Assembly: GCF_900456975.1 (NCBI RefSeq) | Contig: NZ_UGYM01000002.1 | Location: 372,001 to 436,000, forward strand | From: Shewanella baltica | Lineage (GTDB): Bacteria; Pseudomonadota; Gammaproteobacteria; Enterobacterales; Shewanellaceae | DNA length: 64,000 nucleotides | Direction: 5' to 3' | Part shown: positions 26,866 through 36,377 of the stretch, piece by piece | How the letters are laid out: each line of letters starts with the position of its first letter | Position numbering within the stretch: position 1 is the first letter of the stretch | The notes under the pieces: generated by a model | Database searches by the model: none | What the model was told of the DNA's origin: nothing | Seen by the model: only the letters and a program-made list of their open reading frames with translations | Translations under genes and position numbers: made by a program

Positions 26866-28065
26866 ATGATGAAAACACATCGCGAAATTGCAGAACAACT
26901 TGACCTGTTTCACTCTGAACCACAGGCGCCAGGTATGATTTTTTGGCACCCGAATGGCTGGGCATTATTCCGAGATATTCAAGAGCACATGAGGCGCGTA
27001 TATCGTCGCAATGGTTTTGAGGAGGTGAACACGCCTGTTTTTATGAAGAAGGAGTTATGGCAAACGTCTGGGCATATGGACATGTTTGCAGAGAACATGT
27101 TTTTCGGTGGTGGGAAGGAAAACATCGATGAATATGTGTTAAAACCCATGTCTTGTCCTGCCCATATTTTGCTGTTTAAGCGCGGAGTACATAGCCATAG
27201 AGATTTGCCTCTGCGGCTATTTGAGTTTGGCTTGGTGCACCGTAATGAATCCTCCGGTTCGTTAAATGGTTGCCTGCGCGCACGCCAGTTCACTCAGGAT
27301 GATGCCCATGTTTTTTGCTGTTGGTCTCAGGCAGAGGAGGAGATACGTGGTTTTCTCCAACGTGCAAAGCAGGTTTATGGTGATTATGGCTACCATGATT
27401 TAGACGTAAAAATATCGACTAAACCTGAGAAGGCATTAGGCAGCGATGAGCAATGGTGCCGAGCACAAAAGCTATTGGATTCAGCCTGCCAGATTGAGGG
27501 CTTTAATGCCGAGTATCAAGCTGGCGAAGGGGCTTTCTATGGTCCCAAAATTGAACTGTCACTGACAGATTCTATGGGGCGACGCTGGCAGTGTGGAACA
27601 ATTCAGTTTGATTTTAATTTGTCTGAAAGATTCGATGTTCAGTACGCAAATGAGCAAGGTGAATTCGAACGGCCAGTGATTATGCACCAAGCTATGTATG
27701 GCTCTATCGAGCGTTGGCTGGGGATTCTCTTGGAAGTCTCACAGGGTCACCTGCCGGATTGGTTGCATCCTGTACCTGTTGCTATCGCCTCAGTGAATGA
27801 GTCAAACAGCCAATTTGTCCGTCAGTTAGCCGCATTATGTTTAGCACGAGACATGCGAGTGTTGGTTGATATCAGTCAAAACTCAGTTGCCCGCAAAATG
27901 AAACGTTTTCACAAGCAAAAAGTGCCTTATATCTTAACGGTTGGGGATAAGGAAGAAGCCGAGAAGTGTGTGTCAGTTAAGTGCCGAAAAGATGGTGTTA
28001 TGACTCACATCCCTCTTGCTGAATTAGCTGACTATCTTGCGGATAAACTAGTTCGAAAACAATAA
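26866..28065 (+). CDS. Short threonyl-tRNA synthetase paralogue without editing domain
   Basis: 399 aa (a second ATG at 26869 has better spacing to AGGAG). It aligns from the start with the catalytic core of ThrRS and lacks the N-terminal TGS and N2 editing domains, about 240 residues of E. coli ThrS. Class II motifs are intact: motif 1 in GWALFRDIQEH...NTPV, motif 2 HRNESSGSLNG with Arg126, motif 3 GSIERWLGILLE with Arg283. The Zn ligands are all present: Cys97 (KPMSCPAH), His148 (QDDAH), His274 (VIMHQ). The C-terminal ~100 residues are the anticodon-binding domain. It should therefore charge tRNA-Thr but not clear Ser-tRNA-Thr in cis. Expression appears controlled by the Thr-codon attenuator upstream. 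It could be a starvation isoenzyme, a copy resistant to ThrRS inhibitors, or a synthetase-like enzyme with another acceptor. Confidence 0.88.
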   Translation: MMKTHREIAEQLDLFHSEPQAPGMIFWHPNGWALFRDIQEHMRRVYRRNGFEEVNTPVFMKKELWQTSGHMDMFAENMFFGGGKENIDEYVLKPMSCPAHILLFKRGVHSHRDLPLRLFEFGLVHRNESSGSLNGCLRARQFTQDDAHVFCCWSQAEEEIRGFLQRAKQVYGDYGYHDLDVKISTKPEKALGSDEQWCRAQKLLDSACQIEGFNAEYQAGEGAFYGPKIELSLTDSMGRRWQCGTIQFDFNLSERFDVQYANEQGEFERPVIMHQAMYGSIERWLGILLEVSQGHLPDWLHPVPVAIASVNESNSQFVRQLAALCLARDMRVLVDISQNSVARKMKRFHKQKVPYILTVGDKEEAEKCVSVKCRKDGVMTHIPLAELADYLADKLVRKQ

Positions 28066-28091
28066 TATAAGGGGAATGGTATTTGCTATTT

Positions 28092-28130
28092 AAGGCTAGC
28101 TAGGGTTCCCACGGCTAGCCTTTACTCATT
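28092..28130 (+). terminator. Terminator after the ThrRS paralogue
   Basis: AAGGCTAGC-N13-GCTAGCCTT followed by TACTCATTTT; a 9-bp perfect stem with a weak T-run. Confidence 0.6.
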
Positions 28131-28157
28131 TTATGATCCCGCTCTTTGCGCTAAGGC

Positions 28158-28403
28158 TTAACGATAAAAGGCTTCAACTGTGCCTTTTACTGTGAGCAAA
28201 AGAGGTTGGCCGCGACGGTCCAAGGATTTACTTGGCACTTTTACCCAACCTTCGCTGATGCAATATTCTTCGACATCAAAACGTTCTTTGCCGTTGAGCT
28301 TAATACCGATATCGTGCTCGAAAATTTCTGCCACATGGTGTGGGCTGCGTGGGTTAACGGAAAGGCGATCCGGTAAAGCGGGTAATGATGTTGTGTCGGT
28401 CAT
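28158..28403 (-). CDS. DUF3297 family protein
   Basis: 81 aa. PALPDRLSVNPRSPHHVAEIFEHDIGIKLNGKER and VEEYCISEGWVKV are the recognisable DUF3297 blocks; length is normal for the family. Function is unknown. A small soluble protein that ends in a family-typical KGTVEAFYR. Monocistronic. Confidence 0.75.
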   Translation of the reverse strand: MTDTTSLPALPDRLSVNPRSPHHVAEIFEHDIGIKLNGKERFDVEEYCISEGWVKVPSKSLDRRGQPLLLTVKGTVEAFYR

Positions 28404-28720
28404 GGTCGTGATCTGTCATTGTCTATAGTGAAAAAGCGTGCGCTATTGTAGGCAATCCCAGCGCAACGCTCAAGACTTTAACTGTGACTGATTGCGCAGC
28501 ATGGATAAGTATGGCGGCATCTGTTCGTCAACCTTATTAGCCTGCGAGGATACAGTGCTACACTTTCGCGCGTAGTATTTTCTGGCGCTTGAATGTTAAG
28601 TCGAGCAGACTTTATTCTATAGCCATGAAAATCTGCGATAAATCAACAGTTCTAAACGATCGGCTATAGATCAACAGCGATTATCCAACAGCTATTAATC
28701 AGAGTTATTAATCAAGAGTT
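28404..28720. other. Gene-free stretch
   Basis: 317 nt between divergent small genes. Nothing convincing apart from a short direct repeat (ATTAATCAGAGTT / ATTAATCAAGAGTT, about 28694-28720) just before the next start codon. Confidence 0.4.
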
Positions 28721-29137
28721 ATGAACGACAACATTAGTATCTCGCTGCCTTCGCTTATTCATCGAATTGGGCGGGAGGCGGTTAAACAAGCTCAAGTGAT
28801 TGCAACCCAATATGATTGCGAGCTTAAGCGTGTGCGACGTTCGAGGAATTGGTGCATGGTGGGCGAGGCGATTAAGATCCAATCCTGCAGTGCGCATTTA
28901 CAAAGTGAGCCATTGCTGGCGCAGCAGTTAATCGCTAATGATGGCCAGTTTGGCTATCTTATTAAAAAGTTGGAGTCAGCCTTGCTGCAACATGCGGACA
29001 AGCTAGAGCCCTTAGACGCTAAGTTGATTCGGCTTATCGCAGACAATCCCGCGATCACTTTAGGTGAGTTGATGCAACTGACGCAATGCACTATCACAGA
29101 GGCCAGATTGGCACGTTTTCAAGCCGACTCTTGGTAG
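28721..29137 (+). CDS. Small protein of the 'ribosome recycling factor-like' (RRF_GI) family
   Basis: 138 aa. ISLPSLIHRIGREAVKQA..., CELKRVRRSRNWCMVG and LIKKLESALLQHADKLEPL resemble the marine gammaproteobacterial family labelled RRF_GI, which is annotated as ribosome-recycling-factor-like although it is not Frr. The middle is basic; the C-terminal part looks like a small helical DNA- or RNA-binding module (ITLGELMQLTQCTITEARLARF). Its role is unproven. SD is weak (AAGAG). Confidence 0.55.
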   Translation: MNDNISISLPSLIHRIGREAVKQAQVIATQYDCELKRVRRSRNWCMVGEAIKIQSCSAHLQSEPLLAQQLIANDGQFGYLIKKLESALLQHADKLEPLDAKLIRLIADNPAITLGELMQLTQCTITEARLARFQADSW

Positions 29138-29168
29138 TTTGTCTGCTGAGTGTTTTTGCTTGGAAGGT

Positions 29169-29348
29169 TTATTTATGGCTTGTTGTTTCTAACACTTTTA
29201 TTTGATTTTCGATTTGCTCGGCTTCAGCGGTCAGCATTGAGTAGGACCGAATATCGCCTTTTCTCTGTGCATGCATCGCTTGTTCAAGCTTGGCATTATA
29301 TTGCTGAGTTAATTTTTTTAAGGGATTTTTCTTAAAGATTGAAAACAT
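29169..29348 (-). CDS. DUF6435 family small protein
   Basis: 59 aa from the ATG at 29348 (MFSIFKKNPLKKL), matching the start typical of this family; an ATG two codons earlier is possible. Highly charged single helical hairpin (LEQAMHAQRKGDIRSYSMLTAEAEQIENQI). Cytosolic. Function is unknown. Confidence 0.65.
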   Translation of the reverse strand: MFSIFKKNPLKKLTQQYNAKLEQAMHAQRKGDIRSYSMLTAEAEQIENQIKVLETTSHK

Positions 29349-29570
29349 GGTCATTTCTACTGAGTTGAGTATTTGAGTTGTATACGTAGGTAAGCGGATT
29401 TAAGTTTTACTTTTTGAAATTAAAAGTAGCGCCTTCAACTTCTAATCCACAATCCACAATCCTTCAATTCCACTGCCATCGGCCTCAGCAAGGCAGAGAC
29501 TTTATCTTACATTTTCAGCAAACCAATGGGTTGCAATGTCTTATTTAGCTCGCAACCCATTGAAAATATT

Positions 29571-31235
29571 TTAAATCTTAAACTGACCGACGAGTTTACC
29601 TAGGTTAATTCCTTCTTGCGATACGGTTTGGCTGACTCTGGCAGCATCTTCACTGGAATGAAGTAACTCATTTACAATCTCTTGGATGGCGAACACGTTG
29701 CGGTTGATTTCTTCGGTCACAGAGCTTTGTTCAGTGGCCGCTGTCGCAATTTGGGTGCTCATGTCGTTAATGGCCGTGACCGCCGATGTCACTGAGCCTA
29801 GGCTTTCTGAGATTGCGCGAGAAGAGTCTACCGAGCGTACGCAGCTTTGCTGACTTTCTTCCATCGTTTTCACCGCCAGCGCCACAAGCTTGTGCAGTTC
29901 TGATAGCATCTCGTTGATTTCTAAAGTGCTTGATTGCGTTCTACTCGCTAAGTTACGCACTTCATCGGCCACCACGGCAAAGCCTCTACCTTGTTCTCCG
30001 GCGCGGGCCGCTTCGATGGCGGCATTTAATGCTAATAGATTAGTTTGCTCAGCAATACCGCCAATCACTGACAGCACATTGTTGATTTTTTTAGATTGTT
30101 CGCTCAAGGATTGAATATTGCCAGCCGCATTGTTGATTTGCGCCATGAGCGCGGATATTTCTTCTAAAGAAGCATCGACGCAACGCTGGGCATTGGCCAC
30201 ATCGCCTGTTGCGGCATGGGTTGCTTCGGCTACTTGCGTGGTATTTTGCGCTACTTCGCTGGCGGTGGCTGACATTTCAGTGATAGCAGTAACTACTTGA
30301 TCGGTTTCATTGTTATGGCTGATGAGTTGGCTCGACATGACTTTGGTTTGATCGTGAATCGCGTTGGCGGCGGTTTTAACTTTAGCGGTCGCGTTTGCCA
30401 CATCGCCTATGATGGTTTGGAGCTTATCGACAAACAGGTTAAAGGATCGACCTAGTTGTGCAATTTCATCTTCACCTTTCACAGTGAGGCGTTTAGTTAA
30501 ATCGCCTTCGCCTTTGGCGATATCGTTTAAGTTGTCCGCCATATTTTTAATCGGTGCCACCATGCGCTGGGCGGTGGCGAGAATAACGACGGCAGTAATC
30601 GCAGCGAGTAACAGTGCAATCAACAAAATGGCATAGGACTTATCGATCATCTGCTCTGTGACCGTTGCACGATAATCCTCAACGACAGCGTCGATATCAT
30701 CGATATAAGCGCCCGTGCCTAGCATCCAATCTGTGCCAGGGATCATCATGGAGTAACCAATTTTCTCAATTTGCTCATTGGTATTCGGTTTTTGGAAATA
30801 GAACGAGAAGTTACCGTCACCCTTTTTAGCTGCATCGAGTAAACCAACAATGATTTTTGTGCCGCGGGGATCTGTCATATCAATTTTATTTTGCCCTTCG
30901 AGGTTGGGCATGACGGCATGGAATAGGTTTTTGCCTTGGGAGTCGTAGATAAAGAAGTAGCCTGAACTGCCAAAACGGATATCACGAAGCGCTTGGTTCA
31001 CATTGCCATTTTCTTTTAAAGACAACTGATATTGCACTATGCCAGCGGCAATTTCGGTGGCTTCTTTTATTTGGGTTTTACGTTCACCGATAAGCTTAGT
31101 TCTAAACGTTGTGACTTCATCGGCAAGGGCGCTTTGTTCGACGTAGTAAGAAACTGTCATGAGTATGCACAGGGTCAAGATTAACGGGAACAGCGATAAC
31201 AGCAGTAATTTGTTACGTAAACTGAAATTAGACAT
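29571..31235 (-). CDS. Methyl-accepting chemotaxis protein (single Cache, HAMP, MA)
   Basis: 554 aa from the ATG at 31235, chosen for GGAG at 9 nt rather than the ATG eight codons earlier. TM1 is about residues 8-30. A periplasmic single-Cache domain ([32 protein letters not shown]) typically senses small carboxylates. TM2 lies about 200-220, then HAMP ([27 protein letters not shown]). The signalling domain has the hairpin tip [35 protein letters not shown]. No C-terminal NWETF-type pentapeptide. The ligand is unknown. Monocistronic; an FNR/EtrA-type site lies in its upstream region. Confidence 0.93.
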   Translation of the reverse strand: MSNFSLRNKLLLLSLFPLILTLCILMTVSYYVEQSALADEVTTFRTKLIGERKTQIKEATEIAAGIVQYQLSLKENGNVNQALRDIRFGSSGYFFIYDSQGKNLFHAVMPNLEGQNKIDMTDPRGTKIIVGLLDAAKKGDGNFSFYFQKPNTNEQIEKIGYSMMIPGTDWMLGTGAYIDDIDAVVEDYRATVTEQMIDKSYAILLIALLLAAITAVVILATAQRMVAPIKNMADNLNDIAKGEGDLTKRLTVKGEDEIAQLGRSFNLFVDKLQTIIGDVANATAKVKTAANAIHDQTKVMSSQLISHNNETDQVVTAITEMSATASEVAQNTTQVAEATHAATGDVANAQRCVDASLEEISALMAQINNAAGNIQSLSEQSKKINNVLSVIGGIAEQTNLLALNAAIEAARAGEQGRGFAVVADEVRNLASRTQSSTLEINEMLSELHKLVALAVKTMEESQQSCVRSVDSSRAISESLGSVTSAVTAINDMSTQIATAATEQSSVTEEINRNVFAIQEIVNELLHSSEDAARVSQTVSQEGINLGKLVGQFKI

Positions 31236-31399
31236 GCTTGATGACTCCGTGATGAACATCCTTTTATTGCAGGGCAGTATAGCTAATTTCCCATATTCTT
31301 AAGTGCTTAAGTTAACAAAAATATAATGTAAATGACAAAAAGCACGCTTTTTTCTTATGCCTTATGGGTTGGGTATACCTTAAGTTGGGTCACTTTGGT

Positions 31400-31413
31400 T
31401 GATCTTAATCAAG
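31400..31413. promoter_or_regulatory. FNR/EtrA-type site
   Basis: TTGATCTTAATCAA is a perfect TTGAT-N4-ATCAA palindrome, the consensus for FNR (EtrA in Shewanella). It lies 165 nt upstream of the chemoreceptor start and about 143 nt upstream of the divergent small membrane protein, so it could control either under anaerobiosis. Confidence 0.65.
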
Positions 31414-31555
31414 GCCCTATGTGGAAAATGCGTTCACTATATTAGTTAAACTTGATGCAAATGGCGGCTAGACTTTCGCGAACCTTGAGCAGGTATCTAA
31501 ACTTGCAGCGGGTCGGCAGCAAAGCGACATAGCGGCGAAGGGTAAGGGCGGAACA

Positions 31556-31786
31556 GTGACGAATGAAAAGCTGATTTTAACGCTGAAAATCTGCATTAGT
31601 GTGGGTATTTGTCTTATTGCGCTGGGTATTTATCTGCATAACTTTAATGAAACCGTTGAGGCGATGGGCGTGCTGGGGATTATTCTCAGTGCCATGTGTG
31701 TCGCCTTTGGCATGGCGTTGTCATTACCGACTAAAATGTATTTAACCTTTATGTTGGTTAAGCGAGAGACTGAAAAACATCAATAA
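31556..31786 (+). CDS. Small two-helix membrane protein
   Basis: 76 aa starting with GTG (AAGGGCGG upstream). Two membrane segments at about 8-27 and 36-55 with a short loop, and a charged C-terminal tail ending RETEKHQ. No family recognised. Divergent from the chemoreceptor gene across a region with an EtrA-type site. Confidence 0.6.
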   Translation: MTNEKLILTLKICISVGICLIALGIYLHNFNETVEAMGVLGIILSAMCVAFGMALSLPTKMYLTFMLVKRETEKHQ

Positions 31787-32045
31787 TTTGTTCTTGTACT
31801 TGGTTTTACTCTGCGATCAATTGGCTTACTTGGCCTTCCTGTTATTCAATCTCAGTTCAAAGTCAAACCTGCTATTCAACCCACTAAGCTAAGCCGTAAA
31901 TGCCCCGATTGTGGTTTTTAACATAATTAACCCAAGACTAATGGGCTAAAAACACCGATAATTCCCCCTTAATGACTCATTACCAATGACGCGACTTGGT
32001 CGATGGGCTGCTACAGACTCGCATATTTAGTGGAAATCATATTCA

Positions 32046-34235
32046 ATGGAAATCAAAGTTAATTTTCTCGACAATCTTAGACTTGAAGCCAAGTTTGATG
32101 ATTTTACCGTTACCGCCGATCAGCCGATCCGCTACAAAGGTGATGGTTCTGCTCCTAGTCCGTTTGATTATTTCTTAGCGTCGTCAGCCCTGTGTGCGGC
32201 CTATTTCGTGAAGGTGTATTGCAAAGCCCGAGATATTCCAACGGATAACATCAGGCTGTCGCAGAACAATATTGTCGATCCTGAAGATCGCTACAACCAG
32301 ATTTTCCAAATTCAGGTTGAATTGCCAGAAGATATTTCCGATAAGGATCGCGAAGGTATTTTGCGTTCAATTGACCGTTGTACCGTTAAAAAAGTGGTGC
32401 AAACGGGGCCAGAATTTAAGATTGAAACCGTTGAAAACCTAGACGCAGACGCCAATGCCATGCTGATGGGCCAGCCTAATGGCGCATCGAGCACCTTTAT
32501 TCTGGGTAAAGATCTGCCACTGGAGCAGACCATTGCGAATATGACGGGCATGCTTGCCGATCTTGGAATGAAGATAGAGATCTCATCATGGCGCAATATC
32601 GTGCCGAACGTGTGGTCACTGCATATTCGTGATGCCGCTTCGCCAATGTGTTTTACCAATGGTAAAGGCGCGACCAAAGAAAGCGCGCTGTGTTCAGCGC
32701 TCGGCGAGTTTATTGAGCGTTTGAATAACAACTTTTTCTATAATGATCAATTCTTTGGGACTGAAATCGCTAATAGCGAATTTGTGCATTACCCCAATGA
32801 AAAGTGGTTTGCGTTAGAAGAAGACGATGCGCTGCCAGCGGGTATTCTGGATGACTATTGTTTAGAGATTTATAACCCAGACGACGAGCTGTGCGGTTCG
32901 CACTTGATTGATACCAACTCAGGTAATGTTAAGCGCGGTATCTGTGCGATTCCTTACACCCGTAAATCTGACGGTGAAACGGTTTACTTCCCATCGAACC
33001 TGATTGAAAACCTGTTTTTAAGTAATGGTATGAGCGCGGGTAATAACCTGCAAGAAGCCCATGTGCAGTGCTTGTCAGAAATTTTTGAACGTGCCGTTAA
33101 ACGTCAAATCATTGAGCAAGAAATTGTCCTGCCAGATGTGCCTATGTCTGTACTCGAAAAGTACCCAAGCATCCTCGCGGGCATTAAGGGCTTAGAAGAG
33201 CAGGGCTTCCCGGTTGTGGTCAAAGATGCCTCACTCGGCGGCCAGTTCCCTGTGATGTGCGTGACCCTGATGAACCCGAAAACCGGCGGCGTGTTTGCCT
33301 CATTTGGTGCGCACCCAAGCTTTGAAGTGGCACTAGAGCGCAGCTTAACTGAGCTGTTGCAAGGCCGTAGCTTCGAAGGCTTAAACGACGTGCCAAAACC
33401 AACCTTTAACAGCATGGCGGTCAGCGAGCCAGAAAACTTTGTTGAGCACTTTATTGATTCAACAGGAGTGATTTCATGGCGTTTCTTTAGCAGTAAATTT
33501 GATTATGAATTCTGCGAATGGGATTTTTCTGGCACCAGCGAAGAAGAAGCCGACGGCCTGTTTGGGATCTTAGAAGCGTTAGGTAAAGAGGTGTATATCG
33601 CCGAGTTTACCGATTTAGGCGCATCGGCATGTCGAATTTTAGTACCTGATTACTCTGAGATTTATCCAGTTGATGACTTGATTTGGGATAATACCAACAA
33701 GGCGCTGGCATACCGTGAAGATATCCTAAATCTGCATTCGTTAAGCACTAAACAGCTGGTTAATTTGGTTAATCGTTTAGAAGAAAGCCAACTCGATAAC
33801 TACACGGATATCCGCACCTTAATCGGCATTGTATTCGATGAAAATACCGTTTGGGGTCAGCTCACGATTATCGAGCTTAAGATCCTGATTTATTTGGCAC
33901 TCGGTGCACACGAAGACGCGATTGAGCTAGTTGGTGAGTTCCTGCAGTTTAACGACAATACCGTTAAACGCGGCCTGTTCTACCAAGCCATGAATGCTGT
34001 ATTGGAAGTGACCTTAGATGACGAGTTAGAACTTGATGATTTTATCCACAACTTCAACCGCATGTTCGGTAAAGAAGTGATGGACAATGTCGTTGGCTCA
34101 GTCACAGGTAAAGTGCGTTTTTATGGCCTGACTAAGACTAGCATGCAGCTCGAAGGCATTGAGCCACATCTAAGATTGATTGAAAGCTATAAAAAGCTGC
34201 ATCAAGCCCGTAAAGCTGCGAAAACTCTGAATTAA
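32046..34235 (+). CDS. ycaO: OsmC domain / YcaO domain fusion protein
   Basis: 729 aa. Residues 1-130 form an OsmC-like domain (GDGSAPSPFDYFLASSALCAAYFVKVYC, RSIDRCTVKKVVQ). Residues about 165-600 are YcaO (RNIVPNVWSLHIRDAASPMCFTNGKGATKESALCSALGEFIERL; NNLQEAHVQCLSEIFERAVK, carrying the ATP/Mg-binding Glu residues). A helical tail follows to residue 729. E. coli YcaO, annotated as potentiating RimO-dependent S12 methylthiolation, has the YcaO part; the OsmC fusion is typical of marine gammaproteobacteria. YcaO enzymes phosphorylate amide backbones; the substrate here is inferred, not seen. Single gene with a terminator. Confidence 0.85.
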   Translation: MEIKVNFLDNLRLEAKFDDFTVTADQPIRYKGDGSAPSPFDYFLASSALCAAYFVKVYCKARDIPTDNIRLSQNNIVDPEDRYNQIFQIQVELPEDISDKDREGILRSIDRCTVKKVVQTGPEFKIETVENLDADANAMLMGQPNGASSTFILGKDLPLEQTIANMTGMLADLGMKIEISSWRNIVPNVWSLHIRDAASPMCFTNGKGATKESALCSALGEFIERLNNNFFYNDQFFGTEIANSEFVHYPNEKWFALEEDDALPAGILDDYCLEIYNPDDELCGSHLIDTNSGNVKRGICAIPYTRKSDGETVYFPSNLIENLFLSNGMSAGNNLQEAHVQCLSEIFERAVKRQIIEQEIVLPDVPMSVLEKYPSILAGIKGLEEQGFPVVVKDASLGGQFPVMCVTLMNPKTGGVFASFGAHPSFEVALERSLTELLQGRSFEGLNDVPKPTFNSMAVSEPENFVEHFIDSTGVISWRFFSSKFDYEFCEWDFSGTSEEEADGLFGILEALGKEVYIAEFTDLGASACRILVPDYSEIYPVDDLIWDNTNKALAYREDILNLHSLSTKQLVNLVNRLEESQLDNYTDIRTLIGIVFDENTVWGQLTIIELKILIYLALGAHEDAIELVGEFLQFNDNTVKRGLFYQAMNAVLEVTLDDELELDDFIHNFNRMFGKEVMDNVVGSVTGKVRFYGLTKTSMQLEGIEPHLRLIESYKKLHQARKAAKTLN

Positions 34236-34265
34236 GCCTGTTGTTTGGCAAAGCTTAATGTGTTT

Positions 34266-34293
34266 AAAAGCGAACCTTAGGGTTCGCTTTTTT
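34266..34293 (+). terminator. Terminator after the OsmC-YcaO gene
   Basis: AAAAGCGAACC-TTA-GGGTTCGCTTTTTT, a strong stem with a T-tract. Confidence 0.85.
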
Positions 34294-34393
34294 GTTGGCT
34301 GTCTTTTGATGCGTGCTTCTTATGAGCACTTGTGACTATAACTTATTAAGGGCGCTTGTTATTGCTATGTGTGCTTTGAAATGTTCAACCCGC

Positions 34394-35302
34394 TTAGGCT
34401 GTATTTGATATCACTCGATTTTTGCCATTACGTTTAGCTTGATACAGGGCCGCATCGGCTCGTTTAAGCGTGTCTTCATAGGAAGTATCCAATGCTTCTA
34501 TGCTGGCAACCCCGATACTTACGGTGGCAAACAAGCCGTTAACCGCATGTTGTTGCAGTGCCGAGTAAAAACAATCGCAGAGGTATTCTGCAAATTTAAC
34601 CGCCTGAGACTGTTCGACACCGGGCAGGGCAATCACAAATTCATCCCCACCAAAACGATACGCGCTATCGGTTTTTCTAAATTGAGTGCGACAGGTTTCA
34701 GCAACGGCGATGATAATTTTATCGCCAGCATGGTGGCCTAACTGGTCATTGATAGACTTTAAGTGGTCTAAATCGAGGATCAAGATTGAGGTGGGCGTAC
34801 GGTGGCGCTGAAAAGTGTCGAATTGAACGGTTAAGTCGCGTTCTAATCGGCGGCGATTATATAATCCTGTGAGCTGATCGGTATCGCTGAGCTGACGCAG
34901 TTGCAGTTCAAGCTCATGTCGCTTGGAAATATTACTGGCGACCCAGAGCACCACAGGCTCATCATTGACGAGAAAATCTAGCGCTTGAATTCGCCCCTCA
35001 AACCAAATGGGTTGATCTGGGCCCGCGTCGGGTAAGCCTTTGACATCTTTATTACTGAGTTCATATTCTTCAATCAGTAATGCTCGGCTAGCTAATGCTT
35101 GTTCGATAATGCCTAAGAAGTAATTTGTTTTATCGGGGTTTAATACATCGGCAAGGTATAAACCGACTAAGCCACTGCCGTCGTGGTAATAACGCCCATC
35201 TTTACCGCCGAATACAGCCACGTACCGACCACTTTTTGACAATATTAAGGCAGGATCTGGCAGTGCATCGAGGATTAACGCCATCTGTTCAATATTGATC
35301 AT
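34394..35302 (-). CDS. PAS-GGDEF diguanylate cyclase
   Basis: 302 aa from the ATG at 35302 (AGGGA upstream; the frame also opens with TTG one codon earlier). Residues about 5-125 form a PAS domain (DALPDPALILSKSGRYVAVFGG). Residues 135-302 form the GGDEF domain: DTDQLTGLYNRRRLERDL, then YRFGGDEFVIALPG with an intact GGDEF active site. It makes c-di-GMP from GTP. No membrane segments, so a cytosolic sensor; the cue is unknown. No upstream RxxD I-site is obvious. Confidence 0.9.
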   Translation of the reverse strand: MINIEQMALILDALPDPALILSKSGRYVAVFGGKDGRYYHDGSGLVGLYLADVLNPDKTNYFLGIIEQALASRALLIEEYELSNKDVKGLPDAGPDQPIWFEGRIQALDFLVNDEPVVLWVASNISKRHELELQLRQLSDTDQLTGLYNRRRLERDLTVQFDTFQRHRTPTSILILDLDHLKSINDQLGHHAGDKIIIAVAETCRTQFRKTDSAYRFGGDEFVIALPGVEQSQAVKFAEYLCDCFYSALQQHAVNGLFATVSIGVASIEALDTSYEDTLKRADAALYQAKRNGKNRVISNTA

Positions 35303-35680
35303 CAATTAAGATCCCTGTGGAAAATCACTTAACTTTATGTCTGCGTGTCCAAGTCATCATTACGAGCCGCTCTTTGGAGCTTTAGCCGCCAATGAATCCC
35401 GCTAACTCATAATAATCTAGCCGCTTTTGGTGGGAACAACAAACCATAACGACACGCCGTACAATTTATTTGTTGTCACGATTTTGCCAAGTCGCTAGCG
35501 CGATTGATGCCACAAGCCATAACTCTCTCTTTCCTATTGTAACGAGTCAAAAGTGATATGTTGAACTTTGGCGTGTGTGCTTATGTTCAAAAAGCTAAAC
35601 CGCAATGCTTAGTGAGCAGATGTTTTTCGAGTAGACTCTAGAACCTGAATTGCGGTTTTAATTTTACCCAGGGATTTATA
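35303..35680. other. Gene-free stretch with a long inverted repeat
   Basis: 378 nt without an ORF. Near its end, AAACCGCAAT (35597-35606) and ATTGCGGTTT (35649-35658) are a perfect 10-bp inverted pair, followed by TAATTTT. They enclose about 42 nt and sit just before the cupin gene. This could be a leader hairpin acting as a terminator or operator. Nothing else is recognised. Confidence 0.45.
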
Positions 35681-36151
35681 ATGCATACAGCCGATGATTT
35701 TATTGAACATTTAGCACTAGAACAGCATGTTGAAGGCGGCTATTACCGCTCATCCTATCGTTCTGAAACGCCGTTTGATCAGACTCGGGCATTATGGAGC
35801 AGCATCTATTTTTTACTGCGCACGGGGGAAGTTTCCCACTTTCACCGCCTAACCGCCGATGAAATGTGGTACTTCCATGCAGGACAATCGCTCACCATTT
35901 ATATGATTGCCCCTGATGGCGTGTTAACCACGGCGCAATTGGGACTCGATTTAGCGGCGGGCGAGCGACCACAATTTTTGGTGCCTAAGGGCTGTATCTT
36001 TGGTTCGGCGATGAATCAACCCGGCTTTTCGCTCGTGGGCTGCATGGTGTCCCCTGGTTTTACCTTCGATGATTTCGAGTTATTTAGCCAAAAAACCTTA
36101 CTAGCCCACTATCCGCAGCACAGCGAAATCATCAAGCGTCTGAGCCGATAG
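35681..36151 (+). CDS. Cupin family protein (DUF985)
   Basis: 156 aa. The cupin core EGGYYRSSYRS, SHFHRLTADEMWYFHAGQSLTIYMI, RPQFLVPKGCIFGS, GCMVSPGFTFDDFEL matches the DUF985 (Cupin_5) family, close in length. His and Glu residues in the SHFHRLTADE motif could bind a metal. Substrate unknown, possibly a sugar epimerase-like or thiol dioxygenase-like small enzyme. Monocistronic. Confidence 0.8.
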   Translation: MHTADDFIEHLALEQHVEGGYYRSSYRSETPFDQTRALWSSIYFLLRTGEVSHFHRLTADEMWYFHAGQSLTIYMIAPDGVLTTAQLGLDLAAGERPQFLVPKGCIFGSAMNQPGFSLVGCMVSPGFTFDDFELFSQKTLLAHYPQHSEIIKRLSR

Positions 36152-36377
36152 TGGTATAAAAAAAGCGCGTTCATTAGAGCGTGAATTAACCCATTAATGA
36201 GTGAGAGTTCGATTCGGTCGAAATAACATCATTCGGCTAAATCAATGCTACTCAGTGTCGTTAAATTTGGCTCAATAGTAAGATATCCCCGCGACAAGGC
36301 TTGTCTATTGGCGTTTAACCACGTAAAACAGGCTTTTTGGCGTACCTCTATGTACCAAGTGTTAGGAGTAATTGAAT

